Origin: JBIKIW01 sp044361365
GTDB lineage: Bacteria; Patescibacteriota; JACMRA01
Reading direction: 5' to 3'
Assembly: GCA_044361365.1 (NCBI GenBank)
Contig: JBIKIW010000016.1
Location: 1 to 31,158, forward strand
Length of the DNA stretch: 31,158 bases
The translations under genes were made by a program, and so were the position numbers. A model generated the notes under the pieces. The model was not told where the DNA came from. It worked only from the letters and a program-made list of their open reading frames with translations, and did not search any database. Every line of letters begins with the position of its first letter. Within the stretch, counting starts at the first letter, position 1. This document shows, piece by piece, positions 24,414 to 31,158 of this stretch.

Positions 24414-25367
24414 ATGCCAACTCTTCTAATTCACCCACGAAAAGGACTTTTTCAACTCACAATCTGCCAAAACTGTGGACACATTTGGAGCTGTCAAAAT
24501 TGCAGTAGCAAACTTACCACTTATCGAACTAGTGAAAAGCAACTAGAACTAATTTGCAATCACTGCCAAACTGCCTACAACTATCCTAATGACTGTCCGG
24601 AGTGCCATTCCAAGCAGGTTTTTAGCAAGTTTGGAGGAGTTGATGATCTCGAAGAAGTGATTCAAAAAGAGTTTGGCAAAAATATTATTCGCCTAGATAA
24701 AATCAAAAATTTTAAGCAAATGAATTCTCAAATAGTGAAAAATTCCAACCCTGATCAACTTTTTGTGACCACTCGAGTTTTTGATCCTGCTATTGATTAC
24801 GCTCAATTTTCCAAAATTATTTTTATCCATGCCGAAAATTTACTAGCAAGTAGTGATTACTTGGTGCAAGAAGAATTAATCAAAAATCTGACCGAATTAT
24901 TTCTGCAAATAGATCCAGAAACCGAAATTTTCTTTGATAAAAATGGTCAAAATATTAGCTTTTTTAAAGAGCTTCAGAGTTTAAGTTCAGTTGAAAACAA
25001 AATCCTATTAAAAAATTGGTTTAAGGAAAAAATGGAAGAAGAGCTTGTAAATCGCCAAAAATACCAATTCCCACCATTTAATAATTTGCTACTACTTACC
25101 ACTCAAGAAAAAGATTATCAAAAATCTCTCCAAAAACTTCACGCTACCAAAGAATACTTAGAAAAAATGAAAAGTGAAATCCCAGGCATTAGTTGGGGCA
25201 AGGTTTATCCAGCAAGACTATTGCGTCGAAAGGGTTATTACTCTCACCATCTTTTGCTAAAATTCCCCAAAAATTACAGCCATTTTCCCATCCTTCAAAA
25301 AACCATTTTGGGTTTGGCTAGTTTATACAAATTACAAGTTAGACTAAACCCTAGACACACTTTTTAG
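24414..25367 (+). CDS. priA: PriA-like primosomal protein, C-terminal half only, helicase motifs lost
   Basis: A 317-aa protein covering the zinc-binding and C-terminal domains of PriA. Eight Cys form the usual four CxxC-type pairs (C18, C21, C27, C30, C48, C51, C61, C64), preceded by LLIHPRKGLFQLTIC, matching PriA 'LLFLNRRGYAP..LC'. After it comes GGVDDLEEVIQKEFGKNIIRLD, equivalent to 'GTErveEeL...FP.a.v.RmD'. The next region should hold helicase motifs V and VI (GTQMIAKGHDF and QVAGRAGR) but reads LFVTTRVFDPAIDYAQFSK with no GRAGR. The end, RQKYQFPPFNNLLLL, matches the PriA 'Rk..~PPf' region. The ATPase lobe with Walker A and DEEH is absent. Codons upstream of the ATG back to ~24371 (LLQHLKS) also look PriA-like, so the 5' part was probably cut by the 24166-24370 element. 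Replication-restart role by family; activity doubtful. Confidence 0.8.
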   Translation: MPTLLIHPRKGLFQLTICQNCGHIWSCQNCSSKLTTYRTSEKQLELICNHCQTAYNYPNDCPECHSKQVFSKFGGVDDLEEVIQKEFGKNIIRLDKIKNFKQMNSQIVKNSNPDQLFVTTRVFDPAIDYAQFSKIIFIHAENLLASSDYLVQEELIKNLTELFLQIDPETEIFFDKNGQNISFFKELQSLSSVENKILLKNWFKEKMEEELVNRQKYQFPPFNNLLLLTTQEKDYQKSLQKLHATKEYLEKMKSEIPGISWGKVYPARLLRRKGYYSHHLLLKFPKNYSHFPILQKTILGLASLYKLQVRLNPRHTF

Positions 25368-25405
25368 ATTGACAAATATGCTGGTTACAGCTTAAAAATT
25401 TAACA

Positions 25406-26344
25406 ATGAAAAAATTATTGAGCTCAAATTTAAAAAAACTAAGCGAAGAGAAAAACTTCCAAAAAATAGCTAATTTCTGGCGAATTTTGGACGATAAAAC
25501 AGCACCTGCTAGATCTTTTTTAACTATTCATAGGGCGGTTATCTTAGGAGCTTTTTTGGCGTTAGTTACGATTTTCTATTTTACATCAATTGCTTATTTT
25601 CAAGAATTATTCAACATCTTCCCAGCTTTAAGCATAAGACAAGCTGGAGTTTGGAGTGTATTTTTGGTAGCAATTATTTCAGCGATTGGAAGTTGGTTTG
25701 GTTCTAAAAATTGGTTGAATTTTATCTTTATTTGGATACAGAGTAGTTTTTTATCATTTTTTACTTTTAGCTACTTTTTAGGAATCGAAAATCGAAATTT
25801 TTATCCTATTCTTTTTGCAGTTTTGCCTGTACTTGTTTTTTTGGTTAACTTAGATCTTTTTGGAAGGCAGAAATACTACCATTTTACTCTATTTTCTCAA
25901 GTTTTATTGTTTGCAGTACAAACTTTCTCACTCTTAAATTTCTTTAATGCCGATAGAATTTCCACTCGTGATTTTCAAGAAAATATTTTGTCCAGAATTT
26001 TTAGTTTAAATCCTATTTTCTGGCTTATTTTGTGTACTTTTGCGGTTACTTTGGTAACTTTAGCTTATCTCAAAATCGACTCGTTGGTTAGAAATTTAGT
26101 TTTTGGAAGTATCTTATTTTTATTGATTGGGCAGATTCTTTGGCTAAGTGAATCTTTCGACTTTCGGAACTCACTTTACTGGCAAAAAAGCTTACTATTT
26201 ATAGTTGTTTGGGACTTTTTAATTTCACCACTTCAGAACATTTCTTCAAATAAAAGTGACGATAAATACAACCCGAAGCTTATCGTTTCCACCTTTTATC
26301 ATTCGTTTTTGGTAATAATTGTAACTATCTTCAGCATAATCTAA
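25406..26344 (+). CDS. Polytopic membrane protein of unknown function
   Basis: A 312-aa protein with a ~40-residue basic cytoplasmic N-terminus (MKKLLSSNLKKLSEEKNFQK) and eight or nine hydrophobic helices from about residue 42 to the end, e.g. AVILGAFLALVTIFYF and FWLILCTFAVTLVTLAYL. Aromatic residues are frequent. A general Yip1-like layout is conceivable but no signature motif is visible. Its stop is 2 nt before the exonuclease III start, so the two are co-translated in one operon, probably with the priA-like gene 38 nt upstream. No function assigned. Confidence 0.75.
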   Translation: MKKLLSSNLKKLSEEKNFQKIANFWRILDDKTAPARSFLTIHRAVILGAFLALVTIFYFTSIAYFQELFNIFPALSIRQAGVWSVFLVAIISAIGSWFGSKNWLNFIFIWIQSSFLSFFTFSYFLGIENRNFYPILFAVLPVLVFLVNLDLFGRQKYYHFTLFSQVLLFAVQTFSLLNFFNADRISTRDFQENILSRIFSLNPIFWLILCTFAVTLVTLAYLKIDSLVRNLVFGSILFLLIGQILWLSESFDFRNSLYWQKSLLFIVVWDFLISPLQNISSNKSDDKYNPKLIVSTFYHSFLVIIVTIFSII

Positions 26345-26346
26345 GT

Positions 26347-27282
26347 ATGTCTCTAAAATTAACAAGCTGGAATGTAAATGGAATTAGGGCTGGTATTAAG
26401 AAAGGTTTTTGGGAGAAAATTGATGCACTAAAAACCGACATTGCTTGCCTTCAAGAAACCAAAACGGATCATGAAAACATGCAAATTTTGGCTAAAAACG
26501 AAAAATTGATAGTTGCTAATGCTCAAGATAATGATTTTTTTGCTGATCAAGAATCCAATCAGTGGCAGATTCTTTGGCACAGTTGCACGATGAAAAAGGG
26601 TTATAGCGGCGTGGCAATTTTATGGAAGAATCCTGAATTAAAACTTAAAAGTTACCAGCTTGGTTTGGGTGATGATGAATTTGATGCTGAGGGTAGGATT
26701 GCGATTGCTGAATTTGGGTACCAGAATTTGGAATTTGTTTTGATCAATGGTTACTACCCGCAAGGTGGGCGAGGCCCTCACCGAATAGATTATAAGATTA
26801 GATTTTATCAAAAAGTAAATCAGCTTGTTAATAAACTCTGGTCTGAGGGTAAATCAGTGATTTTGTGCGGAGACTTAAACACTACAATTACAGACATTGA
26901 CCTTGCTAGAGCTAAAGAAAACCGCAAGACTACAGGCTGCTTGCCTGAAGAGAGGGTGGCTCTTAATTGGCTTGTAGAAGCAAAATCTTTCGAAACAAAT
27001 CAACTAAAAATTGAAAATCAAGATTTTTTAGAATATCAAAATAGCAAAATCCAACACTTAGAATTGATAGATACTTTTAGATATTTTTATCCTGATTTGG
27101 TTGGTAAATACACTTATTGGGATCAAATTACCCGAGCAAGAGAGCGAAACGTTGGTTGGAGAATTGATTATTTTTTATTAGATAAAAAGCTTCTTCCAAA
27201 CATGAAAAAATCCGAGATACAAGAAACCGTGATGGGTAGTGATCACGCTCCAATAACTTTGGAACTAGAATTGATTAGTTAG
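26347..27282 (+). CDS. xth: Exodeoxyribonuclease III / AP endonuclease
   Basis: A 311-aa Mg-dependent DNA repair enzyme of the ExoIII/APE1 family, cutting at abasic sites and trimming 3' ends. Motifs in order: LTSWNVNGIRAGIKKGF, ACLQETK (metal-binding Glu), GYSGVAI, NGYYPQGG (catalytic Tyr), ILCGDLNTT (Asp/Asn), LIDTFRYF, KYTYWD, NVGWRIDYFL and the final GSDHAPI with the catalytic Asp-His. It is about 40 aa longer than E. coli XthA, with extra residues in loops such as AQDNDFFADQESNQW and a stretch after LPEERVALNWLVE. It is coupled to the membrane gene upstream (2-nt gap) and converges on rbfA. All catalytic residues appear intact. Confidence 0.97.
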   Translation: MSLKLTSWNVNGIRAGIKKGFWEKIDALKTDIACLQETKTDHENMQILAKNEKLIVANAQDNDFFADQESNQWQILWHSCTMKKGYSGVAILWKNPELKLKSYQLGLGDDEFDAEGRIAIAEFGYQNLEFVLINGYYPQGGRGPHRIDYKIRFYQKVNQLVNKLWSEGKSVILCGDLNTTITDIDLARAKENRKTTGCLPEERVALNWLVEAKSFETNQLKIENQDFLEYQNSKIQHLELIDTFRYFYPDLVGKYTYWDQITRARERNVGWRIDYFLLDKKLLPNMKKSEIQETVMGSDHAPITLELELIS

Positions 27283-27309
27283 AGTGAGAACCTGTCCTAA
27301 TTCTTTTAA

Positions 27310-27708
27310 CTAATCTAAGACTGTTTCTGCTTTAACCTCTGAATCTACCTCTGAGCTAGTTTTTTCTATTAAGTTATAGATTCTGGCAACTAGTTCGTCT
27401 TCTTTATCAACAAAAAAGCTGACTCTGGTTTGCCTGCGAATTGTTATACCTTGATCGTACAAATAATTAGATAAATCCTTAGACACGCTTCTTAATTTCT
27501 CAAGGGTTGTACCAAGTTTTTTGGTTGTATTTATTCCGATTTTAATCGTGTCTTCACTTCTACTGTAAGTTACAGTTTTTACATTCCAAAAGAGATTTTT
27601 CATTTTTTCATTAGTAAGCAAAAACATTGATATATTAAGCACCAATTCGCGATTTTCTTTTCTAAAATTTTTCTTTTTTTGTCCTTGATTAAAGCTTTTT
27701 TCACTCAT
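27310..27708 (-). CDS. rbfA: Ribosome-binding factor A
   Basis: A 132-aa basic-start, acidic-end protein. The N-terminal KKKNFRKENRELVLNIS and the helix MFLLTNEKMKNLFW are followed by VKTVTYSRSEDTIKIGINT (the strand with the 'V.vs.Dl..a.V' pattern), EKLRSVSKDLSNYLYDQG and ITIRRQTRVSFFVDKEDEL, matching the RbfA 'lr.elak.l.lR..P.l.F..D.s' core of the KH-like fold. It binds the 30S subunit in late 16S rRNA maturation. The C-terminus (TSSEVDSEVKAETVLD) is acidic and probably disordered. Sequence identity to model RbfA is low, so the call rests on pattern and size. Confidence 0.75.
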   Translation of the reverse strand: MSEKSFNQGQKKKNFRKENRELVLNISMFLLTNEKMKNLFWNVKTVTYSRSEDTIKIGINTTKKLGTTLEKLRSVSKDLSNYLYDQGITIRRQTRVSFFVDKEDELVARIYNLIEKTSSEVDSEVKAETVLD

Positions 27709-27779
27709 AGAATATGAAACTGGTTGGTTTATTGGCTGTTGTCAAATTTAGTTTTGAATACCTAAAAAATAAATTTTGG

Positions 27780-27809
27780 TTGACAAATTTCACAAATTTA
27801 GGTGATTAT
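27780..27809 (+). promoter_or_regulatory. Promoter of tRNA-Glu
   Basis: TTGACA (27780-27785), an 18-nt spacer and GATTAT (27804-27809). Predicted start near 27816, just before the tRNA. Confidence 0.55.
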
Positions 27810-27821
27810 TAATACGTATTT

Positions 27822-27896
27822 GGCATTATCGTCTAGTGGTTAGGACGCAGGATTTTCATTCCTGTAACCGGAGTTCGATTCTCCGTAGTGCTACCA
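27822..27896 (+). tRNA. tRNA-Glu (anticodon UUC)
   Basis: A complete cloverleaf of 75 nt including an encoded CCA end. The acceptor stem is GGCATTA/TAGTGCT (one G-U at each side is tolerated), the D-arm TCGTCTAGTGGTTAGGA is typical of tRNA-Glu, the anticodon stem is CAGGA/TCCTG with loop TTTTCAT giving anticodon TTC, and the T-arm is CGGAG-TTCGATT-CTCCG. Discriminator base is A. It decodes GAA (and GAG by wobble). Confidence 0.97.
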
Positions 27897-27898
27897 AA

Positions 27899-27932
27899 AT
27901 AAAAATTATTTCCCGTTAGGGTTTATTTTTTT
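27899..27932 (+). terminator. Weak terminator-like site after tRNA-Glu
   Basis: A short CCC-GTTA-GGG hairpin (27912-27921) followed by a run of seven T (27926-27932). The GC stem is only 3 bp, so the T-tract may do most of the work. Confidence 0.35.
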
Positions 27933-28032
27933 GCCCCAACAAATATATCAATCCTAGACACCACCCATTTTCCAGACAAACAAAAGCTTTGATTGAAAGT
28001 TGAAAAACCTTAAACCACTAATTTAATTTTGG

Positions 28033-28265
28033 TATAGCCAATCAGTACACTCAAACCCGCACCAAAATACACACTCAAAGCCTACAAAACTCATTCCATT
28101 CAAACAGTTGTAGTCTTTTCTTTGTGTATTTTAATTTAGGTTTGAGTATAGTAAAACAGACAACGCAGTTGAGGACTGTTTGAGCTTTAAATTCTTTTTA
28201 ATCTAATAGACTTAGAATGCCAGTATCCGCAAACAAGTGTCTAGTTTAATAGCGGTTTGGCTATA
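28033..28265. repeat. Nested inverted repeats in the gap between tRNA-Glu and the CPBP gene
   Basis: The 27897-28332 gap has no gene I can support. It has an outer inverted repeat TATAGCCAA (28033-28041) / TTGGCTATA (28257-28265), inner pairs ACTCAAACC (28049-28057) / GGTTTGAGT (28139-28147) and AAAATACACA (28064-28073) / TGTGTATTTT (28123-28132), and a further pair TCAAACAGT (28100-28108) / ACTGTTTGA (28175-28183) that crosses them. It could be a decayed insertion-type element or a structured RNA; in AT-rich DNA some of these pairs may be chance. Confidence 0.45.
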
Positions 28266-28332
28266 AAAAACCTAGTCCAAGTCACAACTCTTGCTTGCCA
28301 ACAAATCAACAAACTCCCAGCTTTGGAAAATT

Positions 28333-29280
28333 ATGACAAAAGATGTTTTAGCTGACTTTACAAGCTTTTTTAGTTCACCCAAAAAATATCTACAAAATCT
28401 CCAAGAATCTAAACTTTCTATTATTAAAATTTTCTGGTCTGTCTTAAAGCTTGTCTCAGTAGCTACACTATCTGCCACCACAATGGTTTTAATAAGCTCT
28501 TATATATCAAGTTTATTTGGCTTTAATCAGTCTGACAACAATCAAGTTATAGATTTTTTAAATAGCTATCCACTATATATTTCTTTTGCTTTGGTAGTTA
28601 TTTTAGGTCCATTTTTCGAGGAAGTCTGTTTTCGCTTATTTATTTCTAAGAAAAAGTGGCCATTTTTAATTGGAGTTACTTTTTTAGTTTATCAGGTTTT
28701 TAACTTTGGTTTAACTCTGGCTATTTCTATAAACCCGAGTCTTGATAAAAACCCAATCGTTGGAATATTTTTTCTCATTTTACTATGCTTTTTAGTGATT
28801 ACCTTTACAGCTTCAGGCTTTCTAGTTTCTAAAGAAAATGTAGAAGAGTTTGTTGGTAAAAATTTTAATATTATAACTTGGTTTGTGGTAATCTTTTTTG
28901 GGCTAATTCACCTAGGAAACTACAAAAATGGCCTACAGTTTTTTTACCTAGCTCCGCTACTTGTCGCTCCACAACTAATCGCAGGCTCAGCGATGGTTTT
29001 TATACGAGTTAAGTATAATTTTTGGTGGGCTTTTGCAAGTCACGCATTATACAATTTCATTTTAAGTTTATCACTTTTTATCTATGCAATTTTTGGAGTA
29101 CAAGACGAGCTAAAAAGAATTGTGAACAACCTTAATTCTGGGAAAATAGAGCTAAGCTCACAGTTATTATCAGCAAATCTTGTACTTTTTGGTTTGTATT
29201 CAACTATTTTCATTATTGCGGTGTACACTCTGGGAAATTTTCTATTTAACAAGTTTAAAATTATATTTGAATTCAATTAA
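28333..29280 (+). CDS. CPBP-family intramembrane metalloprotease (CAAX protease/Abi-like)
   Basis: A 315-aa membrane protein, start ATG 28333; an in-frame TTG at 28291 would add 14 residues and is less likely. The active-site motifs are GPFFEEVCFRLF (the EExxxR glutamates), VIFFGLIHLGNY (FxxxH) and WWAFASHALYNF (third His/Asn). About seven or eight helices surround them. The N-terminal ~45 residues are cytoplasmic (DFTSFFSSPKKYLQ). Members cleave membrane or prenylated proteins, or act in bacteriocin immunity; substrate unknown here. It is followed 6 nt later by the DUF2461 gene, so an operon is likely. Confidence 0.9.
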   Translation: MTKDVLADFTSFFSSPKKYLQNLQESKLSIIKIFWSVLKLVSVATLSATTMVLISSYISSLFGFNQSDNNQVIDFLNSYPLYISFALVVILGPFFEEVCFRLFISKKKWPFLIGVTFLVYQVFNFGLTLAISINPSLDKNPIVGIFFLILLCFLVITFTASGFLVSKENVEEFVGKNFNIITWFVVIFFGLIHLGNYKNGLQFFYLAPLLVAPQLIAGSAMVFIRVKYNFWWAFASHALYNFILSLSLFIYAIFGVQDELKRIVNNLNSGKIELSSQLLSANLVLFGLYSTIFIIAVYTLGNFLFNKFKIIFEFN

Positions 29281-29286
29281 ACTCAC

Positions 29287-29943
29287 ATGTTTCAAGAATT
29301 TACCAAGTTCTACGCTCAGTTGGAGCTAAATAATAATAAAGAATGGTTTCATGCTCACAAGGCTGAATATGATAAATTAAATTTGGAATTTCAAGACTTT
29401 GTACAAAACTGTATATACCAAATTGCAAACTTTGACCCTTTGTTAAAATTTTTAACAGCTAGAGAGTGTACTTTCAGAATAAATCGAGATGTTAGATTTT
29501 CAAACAACAAGTCACCCTACAAAACCAATTCTAGTGCAGTTTTTGCCCCAGGAGGAAAAAAGAATAATTCTGAGCCAGCTTATTATTTTGAATTTAACAG
29601 TAAAGGCAAAATCACCATTGGTGGAGGTTTGTATATGCCAGAAACCTCTCAACTTTTAAAGGTTCGTGAGTCAATTTCTGAAAAGTCAAAACAACTCAAA
29701 AAAATATTAAATGATAGGTTGTTTCAAAGTTACTTTCCAGAATTAAGTGGTGATATGGTAAAAACAATTCCTCGTGGTTTTAGTAAAGACAATCCAAATA
29801 TAGAACTTATAAGGTACAAAAGTTATGTGGTTTTCTATCAGGACACTATAAACAATTATACTGATTCGGAGTTAAATGCTAAAATCGTGAAAATCTTTAG
29901 AGCTATGTATCCGCTGATTTCTTACTTACGTTCTATTTCTTAG
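29287..29943 (+). CDS. DUF2461-family protein
   Basis: A 218-aa soluble protein with the DUF2461 pattern: MFQEFTKFYAQLELNNNKEWF (the 'F..L..NNn+eWF' start), CTFRINRDVRFSNNKSPYKTN (the 'R+YRDvRFskdKtPYKtn' core), a GGGLYMPETSQLLKVRESI segment and IPRGFSKDNPNIELIRYKSY. No catalytic role is established for the family. Its last codons overlap the convergent yidC gene by 11 nt. It sits 6 nt after the CPBP protease gene. Length is normal for the family. Confidence 0.9.
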   Translation: MFQEFTKFYAQLELNNNKEWFHAHKAEYDKLNLEFQDFVQNCIYQIANFDPLLKFLTARECTFRINRDVRFSNNKSPYKTNSSAVFAPGGKKNNSEPAYYFEFNSKGKITIGGGLYMPETSQLLKVRESISEKSKQLKKILNDRLFQSYFPELSGDMVKTIPRGFSKDNPNIELIRYKSYVVFYQDTINNYTDSELNAKIVKIFRAMYPLISYLRSIS

Positions 29944-30922
29944 ATTTTTTCTTTTTTAACTGATTTTTAGATTTGTTTAAAGGATCTTTCTTAGCTGGGA
30001 GTACAACTTCTGTTTTTGGTAAATCATCTACTAATTGAGCTGGGTCACCTGTAATTTCTAAATTATTATAAGGATTATCATCTTTGCTGGTAGGATCAGA
30101 ATCAGCTATATCTCGAATCAGTTTGTCTGTGTGGTTGGCATAATACCTAGTTAAGAAAACTTGCCTTATAAGTGATAAGAAACTACTCCAGGCAAAGTAA
30201 ATATTAATTCCCGTGGGCGATGTGTATTGAAAAATGAATAAAATTACTGGAAGAATATAAATAGCTTGAAATTCTTGGGTTTTTTGCATAGCTTCAGTAT
30301 CAAATGCTGGTGGCTCATCGTTCTTTTTATTTTTGGTTTTGGTAGTTTTTGGTTTTGGTAGTTCTGGTTTTGGAGCCCATCTAAAGCTATACATCCCATA
30401 AAGATAAGATATAAACATGCTTAAAATTGGCAGCCATAAATAATCTGTAGACTTGGCACCGATGTTAATAAAGCCAAACGCTTTGCCACCTGAAGAGCTG
30501 AAGTCAGCTAGCTTTGTGTTGAAAAACACCTCGTATAAAAACTCATGATTTACACCCCTAACCGCATCATTAATTACAAAAAATAAACCACTAATGAAAA
30601 AAGCTTGGATGAATAGAACTAAAAAAGTATAACCTGTGCTGATTCCATGTTTTTTGTTAAAAGCTCTGATTTCCATAATCATCTTTTGCGGATCAGCCTT
30701 GTATTTTTCCTGGATTTCTTTAGTTTTGGGTTGTAAAATTCGACTTTTTTGAAGGCTCAAATAGTTTTTAGCAAAAAGTGGAAAAATGATTAAATTTGCT
30801 GTAGTTGATAGCAAAATAATAGAAAATCCAATATCTCCTGTAATTTTAAAGAAAAAATATAAAAGATTTAGCTGGGGTTGATAGACAAAAAGCCTGTAAA
30901 GTTCTTGAATTAAGTTCCACAT
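29933..30922 (-). CDS. yidC: YidC/Oxa1-family membrane insertase
   Basis: A 329-aa insertase for membrane proteins. An N-terminal helix (about 20-45, FKITGDIGFSIILLSTTANLIIFPLF) is followed by the coiled-coil hairpin region (KSRILQPKTKEIQEKYKADPQK) typical of YidC, then FLVLFIQAFFISGLFFVIND and the final pair of helices IYILPVILFIFQYTSPTGIN (the 'P.g..lYW..s' region) and YFAWSSFLSLIRQVFL. A long loop at about 185-215 carries KPKTTKTKNKKNDEPP. The tail is strongly basic (KKKSKK), as in ribosome-binding YidC/Oxa1 proteins. It lacks the large periplasmic P1 domain of proteobacterial YidC. No rnpA or rpmH lies in the 236 nt upstream. Confidence 0.95.
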   Translation of the reverse strand: MWNLIQELYRLFVYQPQLNLLYFFFKITGDIGFSIILLSTTANLIIFPLFAKNYLSLQKSRILQPKTKEIQEKYKADPQKMIMEIRAFNKKHGISTGYTFLVLFIQAFFISGLFFVINDAVRGVNHEFLYEVFFNTKLADFSSSGGKAFGFINIGAKSTDYLWLPILSMFISYLYGMYSFRWAPKPELPKPKTTKTKNKKNDEPPAFDTEAMQKTQEFQAIYILPVILFIFQYTSPTGINIYFAWSSFLSLIRQVFLTRYYANHTDKLIRDIADSDPTSKDDNPYNNLEITGDPAQLVDDLPKTEVVLPAKKDPLNKSKNQLKKKKSKK

Positions 30923-31158
30923 AAAAAAATAAGTTATTAGTATAAAGACTTAAGTAGTTGATCTTTGTCAAAATACTATTAAATTGAGGGTGAAAATCCA
31001 AATTTCAAGTCATCTTTAATTAATAATCCATTTTTTTCCTTATCGTGTAATATCTAAGGAACTAGACTAGTTAGCAAACACTAACTAAACTAATTTCTAT
31101 GATATACAGACAAAGATTAAGCAATTACAATTTAAAAAAAATAATTCATCATTTTTGT
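30923..31158. other. Terminal intergenic stretch upstream of yidC
   Basis: No gene seen. On the minus strand TTGACA (30971-30966) could be the -35 of a yidC promoter, although no good -10 lies at the right distance. A 7-bp hairpin TAGTTAG/CTAACTA (31068-31074 and 31081-31087, 6-nt loop) is present near the right edge. Confidence 0.4.

Noticed and set aside
24269..24508. 79-aa plus-strand ORF overlapping the palindromic element and the start of the PriA-like gene
   Set aside because: It reads through hairpins and out of frame with the well-conserved zinc-binding coding sequence; no family pattern.
1..31158. CRISPR arrays, transposases, integrases, rRNA
   Set aside because: No regularly spaced direct repeats, no DDE or tyrosine/serine recombinase motifs and no rRNA-like stretches were seen.

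Overview
The window is AT-rich bacterial DNA that looks like a small-genome lineage of the Candidate Phyla Radiation (Patescibacteria). This is an inference, with no marker gene to fix the phylum. It rests on: almost no Shine-Dalgarno sequences in front of genes; a large secreted S8 peptidase ending in VGIGT-type repeats; an LCP-family cell-wall ligase, a GT-C glycosyltransferase and a minimal sufC-sufB/D pair; and a PriA-like protein with the helicase half missing. Long ORFs end on UAA, UAG and UGA (UGA in an ATGA overlap at 5738-5741), so the standard bacterial code applies and UGA is not glycine here. Several genes have recognisable sigma70-type promoters (TTGACA-N17-TATAAT-like).

Left part (1-6400, all minus strand). 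A 1089-codon gene runs off the left edge, with a proline-rich tail and an in-frame 114-residue repeat whose last visible copy is cut by the edge. A small 142-aa gene precedes it in the same operon. Next comes an isoprenoid module in transcription order: a 219-aa unknown protein, a UbiA-family prenyltransferase resembling lycopene elongases, and a trans-isoprenyl diphosphate synthase.

Middle (6500-19000). A plus-strand GT-C glycosyltransferase faces a minus-strand block: DUF2939-like membrane-anchored protein, SAM methyltransferase, 1920-aa S8 peptidase, a decayed second copy of the methyltransferase 3' end, LCP ligase, SufC and a SufB/D-like protein. The peptidase gene is therefore bracketed by an intact methyltransferase and a dead fragment of the same family.

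19000-24400. A roughly 320-nt structured RNA of no class I recognise has its own near-consensus promoter and a terminator. It is followed by the YchF GTPase, a HicA-like toxin with an unusual 311-aa HicB-like partner, a CapA-family gene broken by a -1 frameshift exactly at an A AAA AAG heptamer, and an FNR-like flavoprotein. A 205-bp hairpin-rich palindromic element separates these from a truncated PriA-like gene.

Right part (24400-31158). It holds the PriA C-terminal half, a polytopic membrane protein, exonuclease III, RbfA, tRNA-Glu(UUC), an inverted-repeat-rich intergenic region, a CPBP membrane protease, a DUF2461 protein and the YidC insertase. No rRNA, CRISPR array, transposase or integrase was seen.
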